From Flavipsychrobacter sp. (GTDB lineage Bacteria > Bacteroidota > Bacteroidia > Chitinophagales > Chitinophagaceae): DNA of 64,000 bases. Below the pieces are notes generated by a model. That model was not told the DNA's origin, ran no database searches, and saw only the letters and a program-made list of their open reading frames with translations. Each line of letters starts with the position of its first letter. Within the stretch, counting starts at the first letter, position 1. Below are positions 44,154 through 53,679 of this stretch, piece by piece. Both the position numbers and the translations under genes were made by a program. The stretch covers positions 33,787 to 97,786 of the forward strand of contig JAJNBJ010000025.1 of assembly GCA_021155965.1 (NCBI GenBank), written 5' to 3'.

Positions 44154-47100
44154 TTAATCCCCAACTTCCATAGTCCCCTCATGCCAGTCGAAGGATTCAC
44201 CATGTTTTCCTTGCTCCCAGTAGAATTTGCCGCGTTTGTTATCGTAGTTGCCCACTTCGTTCATGGTCTCGCAGTCATACAGCCTCCCGTTGACCATGGT
44301 GTAGCGCAGGCTTTCTGTATTCTTAATATCTTCCAGGGGATTCTTATCCATTATCAACAAGTCGGCAAGTTTGCCGGGTTGCAGGGAACCTATCCAGTTA
44401 TCAAACCCAAGGCTGATGGCAGGATTTAGCGTCGCCGTACGCAATGCCTCCATAGGCGTCATGCCACCTTGCGCCATCATCCATATTTCCCAATGTGCGC
44501 CTATGCCCTGTATCTGCCCGTGTGCGCCCATGTTTATTTTTACACCTGCATCGGTAAGCTTTTTCAGGCTGCGCGATACCAGCATATGCCCGTTTTCGTA
44601 CTCCTCTTCCGGTGCCATGGTGCGGTGGCGGCTGCGAGGGTCTATTACGGCACGGGGCGTGTATTTCAGCAAGCGCTCTTTTTCCCATACATTGGTGTGC
44701 TGGTACCAATAATTCTCCCCGCTTTGTGCGCCGTAGCAAACAATAAGGGTAGGGGTGTTCGCCGTTTGCGAATTTTTCCAGAGTTGTACCACATCATTAT
44801 ACAATGGTGCTACAGGTATATTGTGCTCTACGGTAGTATGCCCGTCCATCACCATACTTATATTGTGCAGGTAATGTGAGCCACCTTCCGGTACTACCTC
44901 CATCTTCAGTTCACGGGCCGCTTCTATCACCATCTGGCGCTGGTCGCGGCGGGGCTGGTTATAGCTCTTCACACTAAACGCACCATAAGCCTTAGTGCGG
45001 CGCAGCGCACTCTTAGCATCGTCCAGCGTGTTGATCACCGCTTTAAAATCGCCATCAGCGCCATACAATATAGTGCCGGTGGAAAATACCCTTGGGCCCA
45101 CCATTATTCCGGCTTTCACCAGTTCGCTTTGTGCAAATACCATCTCGCTTTGGGCCGATGGGTCATGAGTGGTAGTAACGCCATAGGCAAGGTTAGCAAA
45201 ATAAGGCCAGTGTTGGTTAGGCGTTATGCCTTGCCTGAAATGTCCTACGTGCGCATGGGCATCTATAAAGCCGGGCATGATGGTCTTGCCGCTGCAATCC
45301 ATTGTTTTTACTCCCTTAGGCAGGCTCACTTCACCGCTCTTACCTACTGACTTAATAACGTTGTCTTCTATTACTATTGTTCCGTTCTCTATCACCTCAT
45401 CGCCATTCATGGTTATAATACGTGCGTTGGTCAGTGCTATGGAGCCTTTTGGTTTGTCAGTCTTAGCAGTAAGCCCTACGCTGATGCCATGTTCCGGTAA
45501 TTTGAACAATGAATCAGGCTTGCCGCTGATGAAACCGAAACGCTCATCGAGGTTTATACTATAATACTGGTCGCCCAGTGTATAATGCAGCTGCTTGTTG
45601 TCACTGCTCCAATGAAGGTTAATTCCGGCATCCTGGGATACTTTCCGTACCGGGAAATCGGTAGAGTCGCTGCTCAGGTTTATTTCCTTGCCCGTGTGCG
45701 CAAATGGCGCTACATATACCGAATGCAGGTCAACAAAGGCTACCCAGTTACCATCAGGCGAAATTGTGAACTGGTTGGTGTACTTTCCTTTAAAGATGGT
45801 ACGGTCGTCGCTGCCGTCCAGTTTGCAACTGCGGAATGTTTTGTCCAAAGCGCCCATCGTATTGCCGCCTACCTGGTAATAGATGCGCTTGCCTGTATTA
45901 TCAAACTTTGGGTATTCACCTTTATCAGTAACCAGTTCTTCCTTGCCGCCGGTAACAGGCATCACATAAATACCGGGTTTCGGCGTGTAGGAGTTGCCCA
46001 GTACATTATCATTGCCTTCTTTGCTGAACACCAGCCACTTGCCATCGGGCGAGAATGATGGCGAGCGGTAAATGCCCTTACTTGCAGTTATTTTAGAAGA
46101 AGAAGCGTTATTGCCGAATCCCATTGCTACGATGCTGCCCTTTGTTTCATCATTCCACGTTATAAACACGAGAGAGTTACCATCCGGCGAAAAAGCAGGT
46201 TCAAACTCAAATTCTCTACTAGTGGTAATACGTTCCGGTTTGCCATCCGGCAACTTCTTTTTGTAGATATGCCCCAGCGCACTAAACACCAGCCATTTCC
46301 CATCGGGCGATGTAACTGCATGTCGGATCACATTCACATTGAACTGGTCCCGGTTCAAATCTTGTTTAAAGCGCACTGCATCAGTTATGTGCTGTTTCAC
46401 ATTGCAGGTAAAAGGTATTTCACTTGCTGCGTTCTGCCTGGTAGCATCTACTTTCATTATTTTACCACCCGCCCATATCACAATATTCTTATCGTCAGGT
46501 GTCCAGTTAAAGCCGGTATAAGAGCCAAAAATGGTCCATGCTTCCGACTGGTCTTTGCAGAGCTTATCATAAATAGGCCATTCTTCGCCCGTTTCTATAT
46601 CGCGCAGGTAAAGAACAGTTTTTGTGCGCACACGCTTAATAAAAGCCAGCAGCTTGCCGCTATGTGATATCTGCGGGCGCATAGCGCCGCCTGGCCCACC
46701 GGTAACATTTTCGATAATGCCCTTTTCACGGTCAAAACGCTTAATAGCAAATATCTGGTTGTTAGGGTCTTTGTTATACTGGAAAAAACCACCAGGATAC
46801 ATATCCTCGCTATAATAAATGTATCGGCCATCAGCAGATACTGATGGTTCGTTAAGGTCTTGCTGATCGTTTTTCCTTGCGGTAAGCTGCAGGCCATTGC
46901 CGCCGTTTATGTTATACAACCACAGTTCACCCGCCCCCGCTGAGCGGGTAGAGGTAAAATGTTTCCTGGCAACAATATAATTAGCATCCACCCACGCCGC
47001 GTTATTCAATAAACGGAAGGTTTCCTTAGTTATTTGCCGTGCATTGCTGCCATCACGGTTCATCACCCAGATGTTGTCGCCACCACCTGCATCCGATGTA

Positions 47101-47426
47101 AAGAGTATCCGCTTCCCATCCGGGCTGAAACGTGGCTGTACTTCCATTGCCAATCCCTGACGCAGTGCCTTTGCCTCACCACCACCGGACGGCATAATGT
47201 AGATGTCCCCAAGTATATCGAATGCAATATCCCTTCCATCCGGCGATACATCCAGGCATATCCAGGTGCCCTCATTGGTAGTAAAGGTCACATCCTTTCC
47301 CGGCCCTCCGGGATTATTTACATCCCACTTTTTCTTTTCTTCTTTTTTCTTATCCTCTTCTTTGGCAACAGATATACACGGTATGCCTAATAAAAATAAC
47401 CCCGTTACTACTTGGTGTAAACGCAT
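44154..47426 (-). CDS. TolB-type beta-propeller fused to an amidohydrolase
   Basis: The 1090-residue protein starts with a signal peptide (MRLHQVVTGLFLLGIPCISVA) and a Lys/Glu-rich linker. Residues about 50-640 hold WD40-like PD40/DPP-type propeller repeats (F.PDGK.I.F.S, for example VQPRFSPDGKRILFTSD, VTSPDGKWLVFSA, PSFSPDGKWLVFSKEG). Residues about 660-1060 are an amidohydrolase: the metal ligands of GFIDAHAHVGH, the Lys region FSVKSYNQP, TTVEHN and GAHGQIQG, ending in the usual SLQPGKLADLLIMDKNPL. This fusion is known in Bacteroidetes and relatives and is usually described as imidazolonepropionase- or prolidase-like, substrate unknown. It is likely periplasmic. Confidence 0.9.
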   Translation of the reverse strand: MRLHQVVTGLFLLGIPCISVAKEEDKKKEEKKKWDVNNPGGPGKDVTFTTNEGTWICLDVSPDGRDIAFDILGDIYIMPSGGGEAKALRQGLAMEVQPRFSPDGKRILFTSDAGGGDNIWVMNRDGSNARQITKETFRLLNNAAWVDANYIVARKHFTSTRSAGAGELWLYNINGGNGLQLTARKNDQQDLNEPSVSADGRYIYYSEDMYPGGFFQYNKDPNNQIFAIKRFDREKGIIENVTGGPGGAMRPQISHSGKLLAFIKRVRTKTVLYLRDIETGEEWPIYDKLCKDQSEAWTIFGSYTGFNWTPDDKNIVIWAGGKIMKVDATRQNAASEIPFTCNVKQHITDAVRFKQDLNRDQFNVNVIRHAVTSPDGKWLVFSALGHIYKKKLPDGKPERITTSREFEFEPAFSPDGNSLVFITWNDETKGSIVAMGFGNNASSSKITASKGIYRSPSFSPDGKWLVFSKEGNDNVLGNSYTPKPGIYVMPVTGGKEELVTDKGEYPKFDNTGKRIYYQVGGNTMGALDKTFRSCKLDGSDDRTIFKGKYTNQFTISPDGNWVAFVDLHSVYVAPFAHTGKEINLSSDSTDFPVRKVSQDAGINLHWSSDNKQLHYTLGDQYYSINLDERFGFISGKPDSLFKLPEHGISVGLTAKTDKPKGSIALTNARIITMNGDEVIENGTIVIEDNVIKSVGKSGEVSLPKGVKTMDCSGKTIMPGFIDAHAHVGHFRQGITPNQHWPYFANLAYGVTTTHDPSAQSEMVFAQSELVKAGIMVGPRVFSTGTILYGADGDFKAVINTLDDAKSALRRTKAYGAFSVKSYNQPRRDQRQMVIEAARELKMEVVPEGGSHYLHNISMVMDGHTTVEHNIPVAPLYNDVVQLWKNSQTANTPTLIVCYGAQSGENYWYQHTNVWEKERLLKYTPRAVIDPRSRHRTMAPEEEYENGHMLVSRSLKKLTDAGVKINMGAHGQIQGIGAHWEIWMMAQGGMTPMEALRTATLNPAISLGFDNWIGSLQPGKLADLLIMDKNPLEDIKNTESLRYTMVNGRLYDCETMNEVGNYDNKRGKFYWEQGKHGESFDWHEGTMEVGD

Positions 47427-47531
47427 GAAATATTGATTGTGAGGGGTAAAGATAAGTTGGGGAATGTGAAATGAGAAGGGTAGCTTTTAGGTGAGTTATT
47501 TTAGGGTAAAAGCATATAAGAGAGAATTTCT

Positions 47532-47539
47532 TATCTTTG
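47532..47539 (+). promoter_or_regulatory. -7 box TATCTTTG of the toxin-antitoxin operon
   Basis: Exact TAnnTTTG match 18 bp before the ATG of the antitoxin at 47557. Confidence 0.6.
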
Positions 47540-47556
47540 TAATAATTGATTGTGTT

Positions 47557-47793
47557 ATGATAACAACCATTAATTTGTCTGCCGATAAACTTGATCTTTC
47601 TATTCTTAAGTCTATTAAGGAGGCGTACAAGGGGAAAGACATTGAAATTATTATATCCGACAAAAAAACGGACAATGTAGATGCTTTACTTAAGAGGATG
47701 AGCAATCTCAGGAAAAATAAGAACACTGTTACTTTTACTCAGGAGAACTTCTTTAAAACATACAGAAAGAAAGTAGCAGATGCGACAAATTAA
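47557..47793 (+). CDS. Antitoxin of a YoeB-type system
   Basis: The ATG at 47557 (MITTINLSADKLDLSILKSI) is preferred over the upstream non-ATG start because the -7 box lies at 47532. The 78-residue protein has a beta-alpha-beta opening (AYKGKDIEIIISDKK) and an extended C-terminal toxin-binding tail (TFTQENFFKTYRKKV). It does not look like classical YefM/Phd, so the assignment rests on position: the toxin start overlaps its end by 14 bp. Antitoxins of this kind normally bind and repress their own promoter. Confidence 0.75.
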   Translation: MITTINLSADKLDLSILKSIKEAYKGKDIEIIISDKKTDNVDALLKRMSNLRKNKNTVTFTQENFFKTYRKKVADATN

Positions 47794-48040
47794 GTTTGAA
47801 GCAGATGCTATAGAGGAATTGGAGGAATGGATAAAAGTTCATCCCAAAACGGCCACAAAGATTTTGGATTTGCTGCAAGAAGCGTGTAAAACTCCATTTG
47901 ACGGGAAGGGTAAACCCGAACCGCTCAAAAATAAATTCAAAGGATTTTGGTCAAGGAGAATCACCGATGAACATCGTTTGATTTACCAGGTAACTGATGC
48001 TACAATAAATGTACTTTCCTGCAAAGGGCATTACCAATAA
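47780..48040 (+). CDS. yoeB: Txe/YoeB family mRNA interferase toxin
   Basis: The 86-residue protein aligns along its length with E. coli YoeB: TPFDGKGKPEPLKNKFKGFW, SRRITDEHRLIYQVTD and the C-terminal CKGHYQ. The catalytic residues E46, R65 and H83 of YoeB correspond to E47, R66 and H84 here. YoeB binds the ribosomal A site and cuts mRNA. It is translationally coupled with the antitoxin (14-bp overlap). It faces the thiolase gene. Confidence 0.93.
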   Translation: MRQIKFEADAIEELEEWIKVHPKTATKILDLLQEACKTPFDGKGKPEPLKNKFKGFWSRRITDEHRLIYQVTDATINVLSCKGHYQ

Positions 48041-48048
48041 GTTACTTT

Positions 48049-49224
48049 TTAATATCTTTCTATCACTCCCGCAATTCCCTGCCCCCCACCTATACACGCC
48101 GTTACTATCCCATACTTTTTATTCAGCCGTTTCAGGTCACTCAGTATTTGTATCGTTAATTTAGCTCCTGTGCAGCCCAGCGGATGGCCGAGAGAGATTG
48201 CGCCGCCGTTGATATTTACAATATCCGGGTTCAACCCCAGTTCACGTATCACCGCCAGCGATTGGGATGCAAAAGCTTCGTTCAGTTCTATAAGATTTAT
48301 GTCGTTCAGGCTCATGCCTGCCTGTTTCAGCACTTTGGGCACAGCTTTTATCGGTCCCATGCCCATTATGCGTGGGTCAACTCCGGCGCTGGCGCAATTC
48401 ACAAGCCTGCCTATGGGGGTCAGTCCTAACTGCTTCATCAATTGTTCACTCATCACCACAGTAAACGCCGCTCCGTCTGATGTTTGGGAAGAGTTACCAG
48501 CAGTTACACTGCCGCCCTGCGCAAATACCGCTGGTAGCTTCGCCAATGCTTCAGGTGTGGTATCTGCGCGCGGGCCTTCATCTGTATCTACCACATATTC
48601 CCGCTCCGCTCTTTTATTTTTTTCGTTCAGGTATACCTCTTTCACTTTTATGGGTAGTATACCTTCTTTAAAATAACCTTCTTTTATAGCATTTAGCGCT
48701 CTTTGATGTGAACGCAGCGCAAACGCATCCTGCTCTTCACGCGATACGTTATAATCTTTAGCTACCTGCTCCGCCGTAAGTCCCATGCTTAGATAATAAT
48801 CGCCATTTGCCTTTGCATAATCATAGTTGGGCATTGTGCGCCAGCCTGCTGTTGGCACCAGGCTCATACTTTCTGTGCCGCCGGCTATAATGCAATCCGC
48901 CATGCCGTTCTGTATTTTGGCAGTGGCTATAGCTATCGCCTCAAGCCCTGAACCACAGTAGCGGTTGATGGTAAGTCCTGCTGCCCATTCGCCTATGGCC
49001 TTGTTCGCTATTATACGGGCCACTTGCAATCCCTGTTCTGCTTCCGGCACAGCATTGCCTACTATCACATCATCCACCAGCTTAGGGTCCAGTTGCGGCA
49101 TGCTTGCCAGTAATCCCTTTATCACATCCACCGCCAGGTCATCTGGTCGATACGATTTAAATCCCCCTTTTTTCGACTTGGTCACTGCTGTGCGGTACCC
49201 GCTTACTATATAGGCTGTTTGCAT
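48049..49224 (-). CDS. Acetyl-CoA C-acyltransferase (thiolase)
   Basis: The 391-residue protein has the complete thiolase active site: C90 in INRYCGSGLEAIA, the NEAFA motif (ELNEAFASQSLAVI), the His in GGAISLGHPLGCTGAK and the second Cys in VTACIGGGQGIAGVIE. It catalyses thiolytic cleavage of 3-ketoacyl-CoA in beta-oxidation, or the reverse condensation. The form with VPEAEQGLQVAR resembles FadA/FadI-type degradative enzymes of Bacteroidetes. The partner hydratase/dehydrogenase is not in this window on the 5' side, so the operon, if any, is not here. Confidence 0.95.
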   Translation of the reverse strand: MQTAYIVSGYRTAVTKSKKGGFKSYRPDDLAVDVIKGLLASMPQLDPKLVDDVIVGNAVPEAEQGLQVARIIANKAIGEWAAGLTINRYCGSGLEAIAIATAKIQNGMADCIIAGGTESMSLVPTAGWRTMPNYDYAKANGDYYLSMGLTAEQVAKDYNVSREEQDAFALRSHQRALNAIKEGYFKEGILPIKVKEVYLNEKNKRAEREYVVDTDEGPRADTTPEALAKLPAVFAQGGSVTAGNSSQTSDGAAFTVVMSEQLMKQLGLTPIGRLVNCASAGVDPRIMGMGPIKAVPKVLKQAGMSLNDINLIELNEAFASQSLAVIRELGLNPDIVNINGGAISLGHPLGCTGAKLTIQILSDLKRLNKKYGIVTACIGGGQGIAGVIERY

Positions 49225-49324
49225 TTTCTATCTCTGCTAATATTGCAATATAAAGTTAAGATAACCTGTGCATATAATTCAATTCGTTGCATAACGTTAT
49301 CTTTACTACAATAAATGCTACCGC

Positions 49325-50365
49325 ATGCAGAAAACCCTCTTATTACTTATGCTAACCTGCCTTGTTACTTTCACCGCAATAGGGCAGGGTATTAAGACTG
49401 TTGCATTGAAACAGGAGCGGATAGCCTTTGCTCCTGTTAATTATTATATAGCCAATGTAACAGACGATCGCAAAGACAAAAACAGTATTGGCAAAATAAG
49501 CAAGGATGTCCTTAACCTGCAAGGTGGTGCATCGGCTGCTATAAAGAACTTCATTGATAAAGGCGTGATACAAAACACTTCCCGTCAGGCCATATCTATC
49601 CATATTACGCAACTCGATTTTAATATTAAAAAGCAAAGTTATAGCTGGAAGACAGATGCGGAAGTGACTCTGGCTTTTTATGTAAATGATCAAAAATTGA
49701 TAGAGCTGAACAGCAAAGGCCAGAAAGAAGCGGATGGCGATCCGCTGGAGTATGTGGATGAGTTCATAAAAAAAGCCATTGAAAGCGACCTGAAAAGGTT
49801 CGATACCTGGTGGGCGCAGAACAGGGGAAAGATACCAACTATGCCTACGGTTGAAGTAACAGTGAATATCGGCAGAACGATCAATAAGCCTAATACGATC
49901 GTATACTCAACTGCACGGCCGTTGTCGGTTGCTGATTTCGAGGCTACGCCACAGGAAGGCGGGTTAGAACAGGCTGCTACATTAAGCGGCTCCGGTTTTC
50001 AGACTGCTGCAGATGTCAGGAACGGACAGGTAGTGGTTAATGTTACCATTACGCCCTATTTCGATAGGGCAGGCTCGTGGTTTAAAAAAGGTGGCCATAC
50101 TCAGGCAGTGCTGGCGCACGAGCAGGCGCATTTCGATATTACCGCACTCACTACCTGCGAACTTGCCAACCGCATAAGGAACACAACTTTTCAAAAAACT
50201 ACTTACGAACAGAAGCTTGACGAGATGCTGAAGGAAAGCAGGGAAGAGGGCAGAAAGGAACAGGCCCGGTTTGACCAGGAAACCGAACACGGTACACTAA
50301 GGGATAAAGAACTGGAATGGGAAAAGAGCGTAAGGGATAAAATTGCCACTTGCGGCTGCTATTAA
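49325..50365 (+). CDS. DUF922-containing secreted protein (zincin-like)
   Basis: The 346-residue protein has a signal peptide (MQKTLLLLMLTCLVTFTAIGQ). The C-terminal half is a DUF922 domain: LSVADFEATPQEG, then VTITPYFDRAGSWFK and the zincin-like motif LAHEQAHFDITALTTCEL (HE..H plus a downstream acid), typical of DUF922 predicted Zn-dependent proteases. The N-terminal half (FAPVNYYIANVTDDRKDKN, IHITQLDFNIK) is a beta-rich lipoprotein-like segment of unknown role. It ends with CGCY. Probably periplasmic. Confidence 0.8.
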   Translation: MQKTLLLLMLTCLVTFTAIGQGIKTVALKQERIAFAPVNYYIANVTDDRKDKNSIGKISKDVLNLQGGASAAIKNFIDKGVIQNTSRQAISIHITQLDFNIKKQSYSWKTDAEVTLAFYVNDQKLIELNSKGQKEADGDPLEYVDEFIKKAIESDLKRFDTWWAQNRGKIPTMPTVEVTVNIGRTINKPNTIVYSTARPLSVADFEATPQEGGLEQAATLSGSGFQTAADVRNGQVVVNVTITPYFDRAGSWFKKGGHTQAVLAHEQAHFDITALTTCELANRIRNTTFQKTTYEQKLDEMLKESREEGRKEQARFDQETEHGTLRDKELEWEKSVRDKIATCGCY

Positions 50366-50371
50366 CCTTAA

Positions 50372-50740
50372 CTAATAAGGTTGGTGCTTGCCTTCATATC
50401 GCCTGTTCTCAGTTTCCCTTATTTTCTGCGCTCTCCTGTAATATTTTTTATATTGTTCCTTTGTCAGTAAAGCCTTAATAGCAGCATCCTTTTTTAATGT
50501 CAGGGCCTGTTTATCCTTTCCTGCATCGTTATGCCGCAGGTTATTTACACTATCCATACGGCGGTTGTAGGTAAGCGAAATGCTGTATGCCTTTTTTAGT
50601 TTGGCAGCAGATAGTTTCAGGCTGTCTTTCATCCATCTTGCCTCATCTTCCGCACGCACCTCCGGCGACCATACCGGTTGGGTATAACCCTTCATGGCGC
50701 ATAGCACCAAAAGAAAAGCAATGCTTAAATAGTGTCTCAT
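50372..50740 (-). CDS. Small secreted protein, unknown
   Basis: From the ATG at 50738-50740 (MRHYLSIAFLLVLCAMKGYTQ, a signal peptide) the product has about 122 residues. The mature part is a charged helical protein (KLKKAYSISLTYNRRMDSVN, LLTKEQYKKYYRRAQKIRE) resembling Spy/LTXXQ-like periplasmic helical-hairpin proteins: the LLTKEQYKKY segment is reminiscent of the LTxxQ motif. The similarity is weak. Its start lies 30 bp after the stop of the YD-repeat gene upstream, so the two are probably one operon. Confidence 0.65.
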   Translation of the reverse strand: MRHYLSIAFLLVLCAMKGYTQPVWSPEVRAEDEARWMKDSLKLSAAKLKKAYSISLTYNRRMDSVNNLRHNDAGKDKQALTLKKDAAIKALLTKEQYKKYYRRAQKIRETENRRYEGKHQPY

Positions 50741-50769
50741 TCCGGGAAGTAAGCAGCTCCTGTGGCCGA

Positions 50770-51885
50770 TCAATAGTACTCTATAATGCGTTCTGTGATA
50801 CGGGTGGCCTTATCGTTCTCGTAGCAGAACTTGATGAACCAGTTCTTTTCAGTATCGTAAGAATATATGTACTTGTTCTTTACAATAGGCTTGCCTTTGG
50901 CATCATACCTGATGTTCTCGATCTCATTCCCTTTCTCATCATACACATACTTCTGGGTTATCTTTTCTATCAGCTTGCCATTCTTATCATAGGTCACATC
51001 CAGCGTATGATTGCCGCGTTTATCAAGTTTGCACTGGTACACCACCTTGCCGTTCTCGCCATACTGGATCACTTCAATAGGGTTGTCTTCAGCATCATAC
51101 TTGGTCACCAGCATTTTATATTTGGTCGATTTCTCTCGGTCAAACGCTTTTTCTTCCACTACATTGCCTTTACTGTCATATTTGTAAGTATACCGTGATT
51201 GGTAATTGCCGTTCTGGTTATAATCAATTACCTGGGTCATATTGCCTTTATCGTCATAGCTGAATACTTCTTTCAGTTTTATCCGGCCATCGCCGTCATA
51301 AAAGTTCTCTTCAATAATGTTCTTTTTATCGTCGTATTTATAGGTATGGCGGTTTTTCAGTTTACCCCTGTAATATTCGCTCCATTCTATACGGTTGCCC
51401 TGGTTGTCATATTCCGTATTGTGGTTCCATTCCAGGGTGCCGTCGCTTTTATACCGGTTCCAGTCTTCTTTGTTGCCCCTCACGTCTACCTGGTATAGGG
51501 TTGAGTCTTCCAGTTTGCCATTGCCATTATACTGGTTATGGCCTACCAATACGCCATTATTGTCATATTTAAAGGTGTTCCTGAAGGCTTTGATGTGTAC
51601 ATAATTGTCTTCTACAGTATCATAGCCTTCGGTCGATGTTGACTCCAGTACGTTGCCCCGCGTATTGTATTTTTTTGTGGTCGTATGTATTTCCCTGCCT
51701 TTTTTCAGTTTCCCGTCCTTTCTAACTACCGTAAAACCTGTTACAGCTATCGATTTTACTCTGCCACGCAGCATTTCTTTCTCCACGTCACTTTTTCCAA
51801 CGCCGCCGCTTTCCATTGTCTGCATTTGCGCTTGCGCGTATACCGCAGACCCCACTAACAAAAGTGTAAGTTTTAATGCTTTCAT
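50770..51885 (-). CDS. Secreted YD/RHS-like repeat protein
   Basis: The 371-residue protein has a signal peptide (MKALKLTLLLVGSAVYAQA) and at least ten short beta-strand repeats of about 22-25 residues of the YD type (Y.YD..GN..E.....DG, such as HTYKYDDKKNIIEENFYDGD and YTYKYDSKGNVVEEKAF). Repeats of this type build an elongated beta-sheet. Unlike true RHS toxins there is no core PxxxxDPxG motif and no C-terminal toxin, so it is a stand-alone secreted beta-repeat protein, common in Bacteroidetes. Function unknown. Confidence 0.82.
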   Translation of the reverse strand: MKALKLTLLLVGSAVYAQAQMQTMESGGVGKSDVEKEMLRGRVKSIAVTGFTVVRKDGKLKKGREIHTTTKKYNTRGNVLESTSTEGYDTVEDNYVHIKAFRNTFKYDNNGVLVGHNQYNGNGKLEDSTLYQVDVRGNKEDWNRYKSDGTLEWNHNTEYDNQGNRIEWSEYYRGKLKNRHTYKYDDKKNIIEENFYDGDGRIKLKEVFSYDDKGNMTQVIDYNQNGNYQSRYTYKYDSKGNVVEEKAFDREKSTKYKMLVTKYDAEDNPIEVIQYGENGKVVYQCKLDKRGNHTLDVTYDKNGKLIEKITQKYVYDEKGNEIENIRYDAKGKPIVKNKYIYSYDTEKNWFIKFCYENDKATRITERIIEYY

Positions 51886-52054
51886 ATTTTTTGTTGATTT
51901 GCCCTAAAATTACTGAAATTTTCCCAATGGATGGTCATGAGCAGGCACCGCCAATTCACTAGATAGAATTTTTAATATTTAGTTCACATATTTTCATTAA
52001 TGAAATTCATGGTATAGTAAATATTTAAATGCAAACCTATTAAATTACATTTTG

Positions 52055-52062
52055 TATCTTCG
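52055..52062 (+). promoter_or_regulatory. -7-like box TATCTTCG of queA
   Basis: One mismatch to TAnnTTTG, 29 bp before the ATG at 52092. Confidence 0.45.
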
Positions 52063-52091
52063 CACCCTTTTAAAACATTCCGCTCCTTTAT

Positions 52092-53144
52092 ATGAAGTTG
52101 TCGCAATTTAAGTTTGACTTACCACTAAATCTCATAGCGCAACATCCGGCCAAAAAACGTGAAGATAGCCGCCTTATGGTTATCCACCGTAAAACTGGCA
52201 AAATAGAACATAAAGTTTTCAAAGATATCCTTGGTTTCTTTCACGACAAGGATGTAATGGTTGTAAATAATACTAAGGTATTTCCGGCGCGCCTGTATGG
52301 TCGTAAGGAGAAAACAGGGGCGAAGATCGAGGTTTTCCTTCTGCGTGAACTGAACAAGCCAAATCATCTGTGGGATGTGATAGTAGATCCTGCACGTAAG
52401 ATCCGTGTAGGTAACAAATTATATTTTGGCGACAACGATGAACTGGTTGCAGAGGTAATAGACAATACTACTTCCCGGGGCCGTACTATCCGTTTCTTGT
52501 TTGACGGGAACGAAGTGGAGTTCAGGAAGATGCTGGATATTTTGGGCGAAACTCCATTACCTAAATACATCAAGCGCAAGCCCGAGGAAGAAGATAAAGA
52601 GCGCTACCAGACCGTTTATGCAAAATACGAAGGTGCGGTAGCTGCGCCAACAGCAGGCATGCACTTTAGCCGTGAGTTGATAAAAAGGCTGGAGATAATA
52701 GGCGTGAAGTTTGCTGAAGTGACACTGCACACAGGTTTAGGCACTTTCCGCCCGATAGAGGTGGAAGACCTGTCCAAGCATAAAATGGATGCTGAGTATT
52801 TTAAAGTGGATGATTATGCTGCGAACATCGTGAACAGGGCTAAAGTTGAAAAAAGGCATATCTGCTCTATCGGCACCACTACAATGCGTGCGCTGGAAAG
52901 TTCGGTTACTGCACAAGGGTTGTTGAAACCCGAGGAAGGCTGGACGAATATTTTCATCCATCCACCATATAATTTCTCTATTGCCGATTCGCTCATTACC
53001 AACTTCCACCTGCCTAAGACCAGCCTGATGATCATGGCTTGTGCTTTTGCCGGCTACGACCTGATGATGACAGCATATGAAACAGCTATCAAAGAAAAAT
53101 ACCGCTTCTTCAGCTATGGCGATGCAATGCTGGTAGTAGATTAA
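52092..53144 (+). CDS. queA: S-adenosylmethionine:tRNA ribosyltransferase-isomerase QueA
   Basis: The 350-residue protein begins [21 protein letters not shown] with the family N-terminal motif (FDLP..LIAQ.P), followed by [72 protein letters not shown] and [20 protein letters not shown], all QueA signatures. It transfers and isomerises the ribosyl group of SAM to preQ1-modified tRNA, giving epoxyqueuosine, the penultimate step of queuosine synthesis. Other que genes are not in the window. A strong terminator follows. Confidence 0.97.
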   Translation: MKLSQFKFDLPLNLIAQHPAKKREDSRLMVIHRKTGKIEHKVFKDILGFFHDKDVMVVNNTKVFPARLYGRKEKTGAKIEVFLLRELNKPNHLWDVIVDPARKIRVGNKLYFGDNDELVAEVIDNTTSRGRTIRFLFDGNEVEFRKMLDILGETPLPKYIKRKPEEEDKERYQTVYAKYEGAVAAPTAGMHFSRELIKRLEIIGVKFAEVTLHTGLGTFRPIEVEDLSKHKMDAEYFKVDDYAANIVNRAKVEKRHICSIGTTTMRALESSVTAQGLLKPEEGWTNIFIHPPYNFSIADSLITNFHLPKTSLMIMACAFAGYDLMMTAYETAIKEKYRFFSYGDAMLVVD

Positions 53145-53167
53145 ACAAACAACTAGATCAATATTTT

Positions 53168-53193
53168 AAAGCGCACTTCGGTGCGCTTTTTTT
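53168..53193 (+). terminator. Terminator of queA
   Basis: AAAGCGCAC, tetraloop TTCG, GTGCGCTTTTTTT: a textbook Rho-independent terminator 23 bp after the stop. Confidence 0.93.
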
Positions 53194-53246
53194 GTGAATT
53201 TGATTGCTAGGTAGGTCCCTTGAGCATTAATGTTTTATTTTCGGTC

Positions 53247-53654
53247 ATGTGTTTTGTACGACTCATCATTGCCGGCGCATTATTATGTACACTTGCATCA
53301 TGTGAGGGTGCTGTAAGCATGGAGGGACATGTTTATGATAAAGTAGATCACCATGCCATCGATCGTGCGCAAGTGATTCTTGTGCTGAAGAAGACCGACA
53401 CGATCTGGAAATGTAAACCACCCACCAGAGGTGATGACCTGATGAGGGACAATAATAAGCTCGCCTTTACCGATATAAATGGCCATTTTTCTATATCAAG
53501 TGGGTTGATCCGCAGGGGGGCAGGTGAGTTTAATGCTAAGATTATTTTCTTGAAAAATGGCTATGCACCAGTCGTCTTAAAAGTAGGGCATGACGCATTT
53601 GATAGTGTTCTAATGCAACACTATCAAGATCAATATTCCCAAAGTGCGCAATAG
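53247..53654 (+). CDS. Small lipoprotein with carboxypeptidase-regulatory-like fold
   Basis: From the ATG at 53247 the protein has about 135 residues. MCFVRLIIAGALLCTLASC is a lipoprotein signal with lipobox LASC; the upstream TTG at 53220 would add nine residues that break this signal. The mature part (VSMEGHVYDKVDHHAIDRAQVILV, FTDINGHFSISSGL, KNGYAPVVLKV) matches the CarboxypepD_reg-like beta sandwich (G.V.D...g.pi..a.V.l). Likely outer-membrane attached. Function unknown. Confidence 0.75.
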   Translation: MCFVRLIIAGALLCTLASCEGAVSMEGHVYDKVDHHAIDRAQVILVLKKTDTIWKCKPPTRGDDLMRDNNKLAFTDINGHFSISSGLIRRGAGEFNAKIIFLKNGYAPVVLKVGHDAFDSVLMQHYQDQYSQSAQ

Positions 53655-53679
53655 TAAGTTTATTTATTTTACAGATATA

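Noticed and set aside
50770..51885. YD-repeat protein as an RHS toxin
   Set aside because: There is no RHS core motif, no C-terminal toxin domain and no immunity gene; the next gene is a small secreted helical protein.
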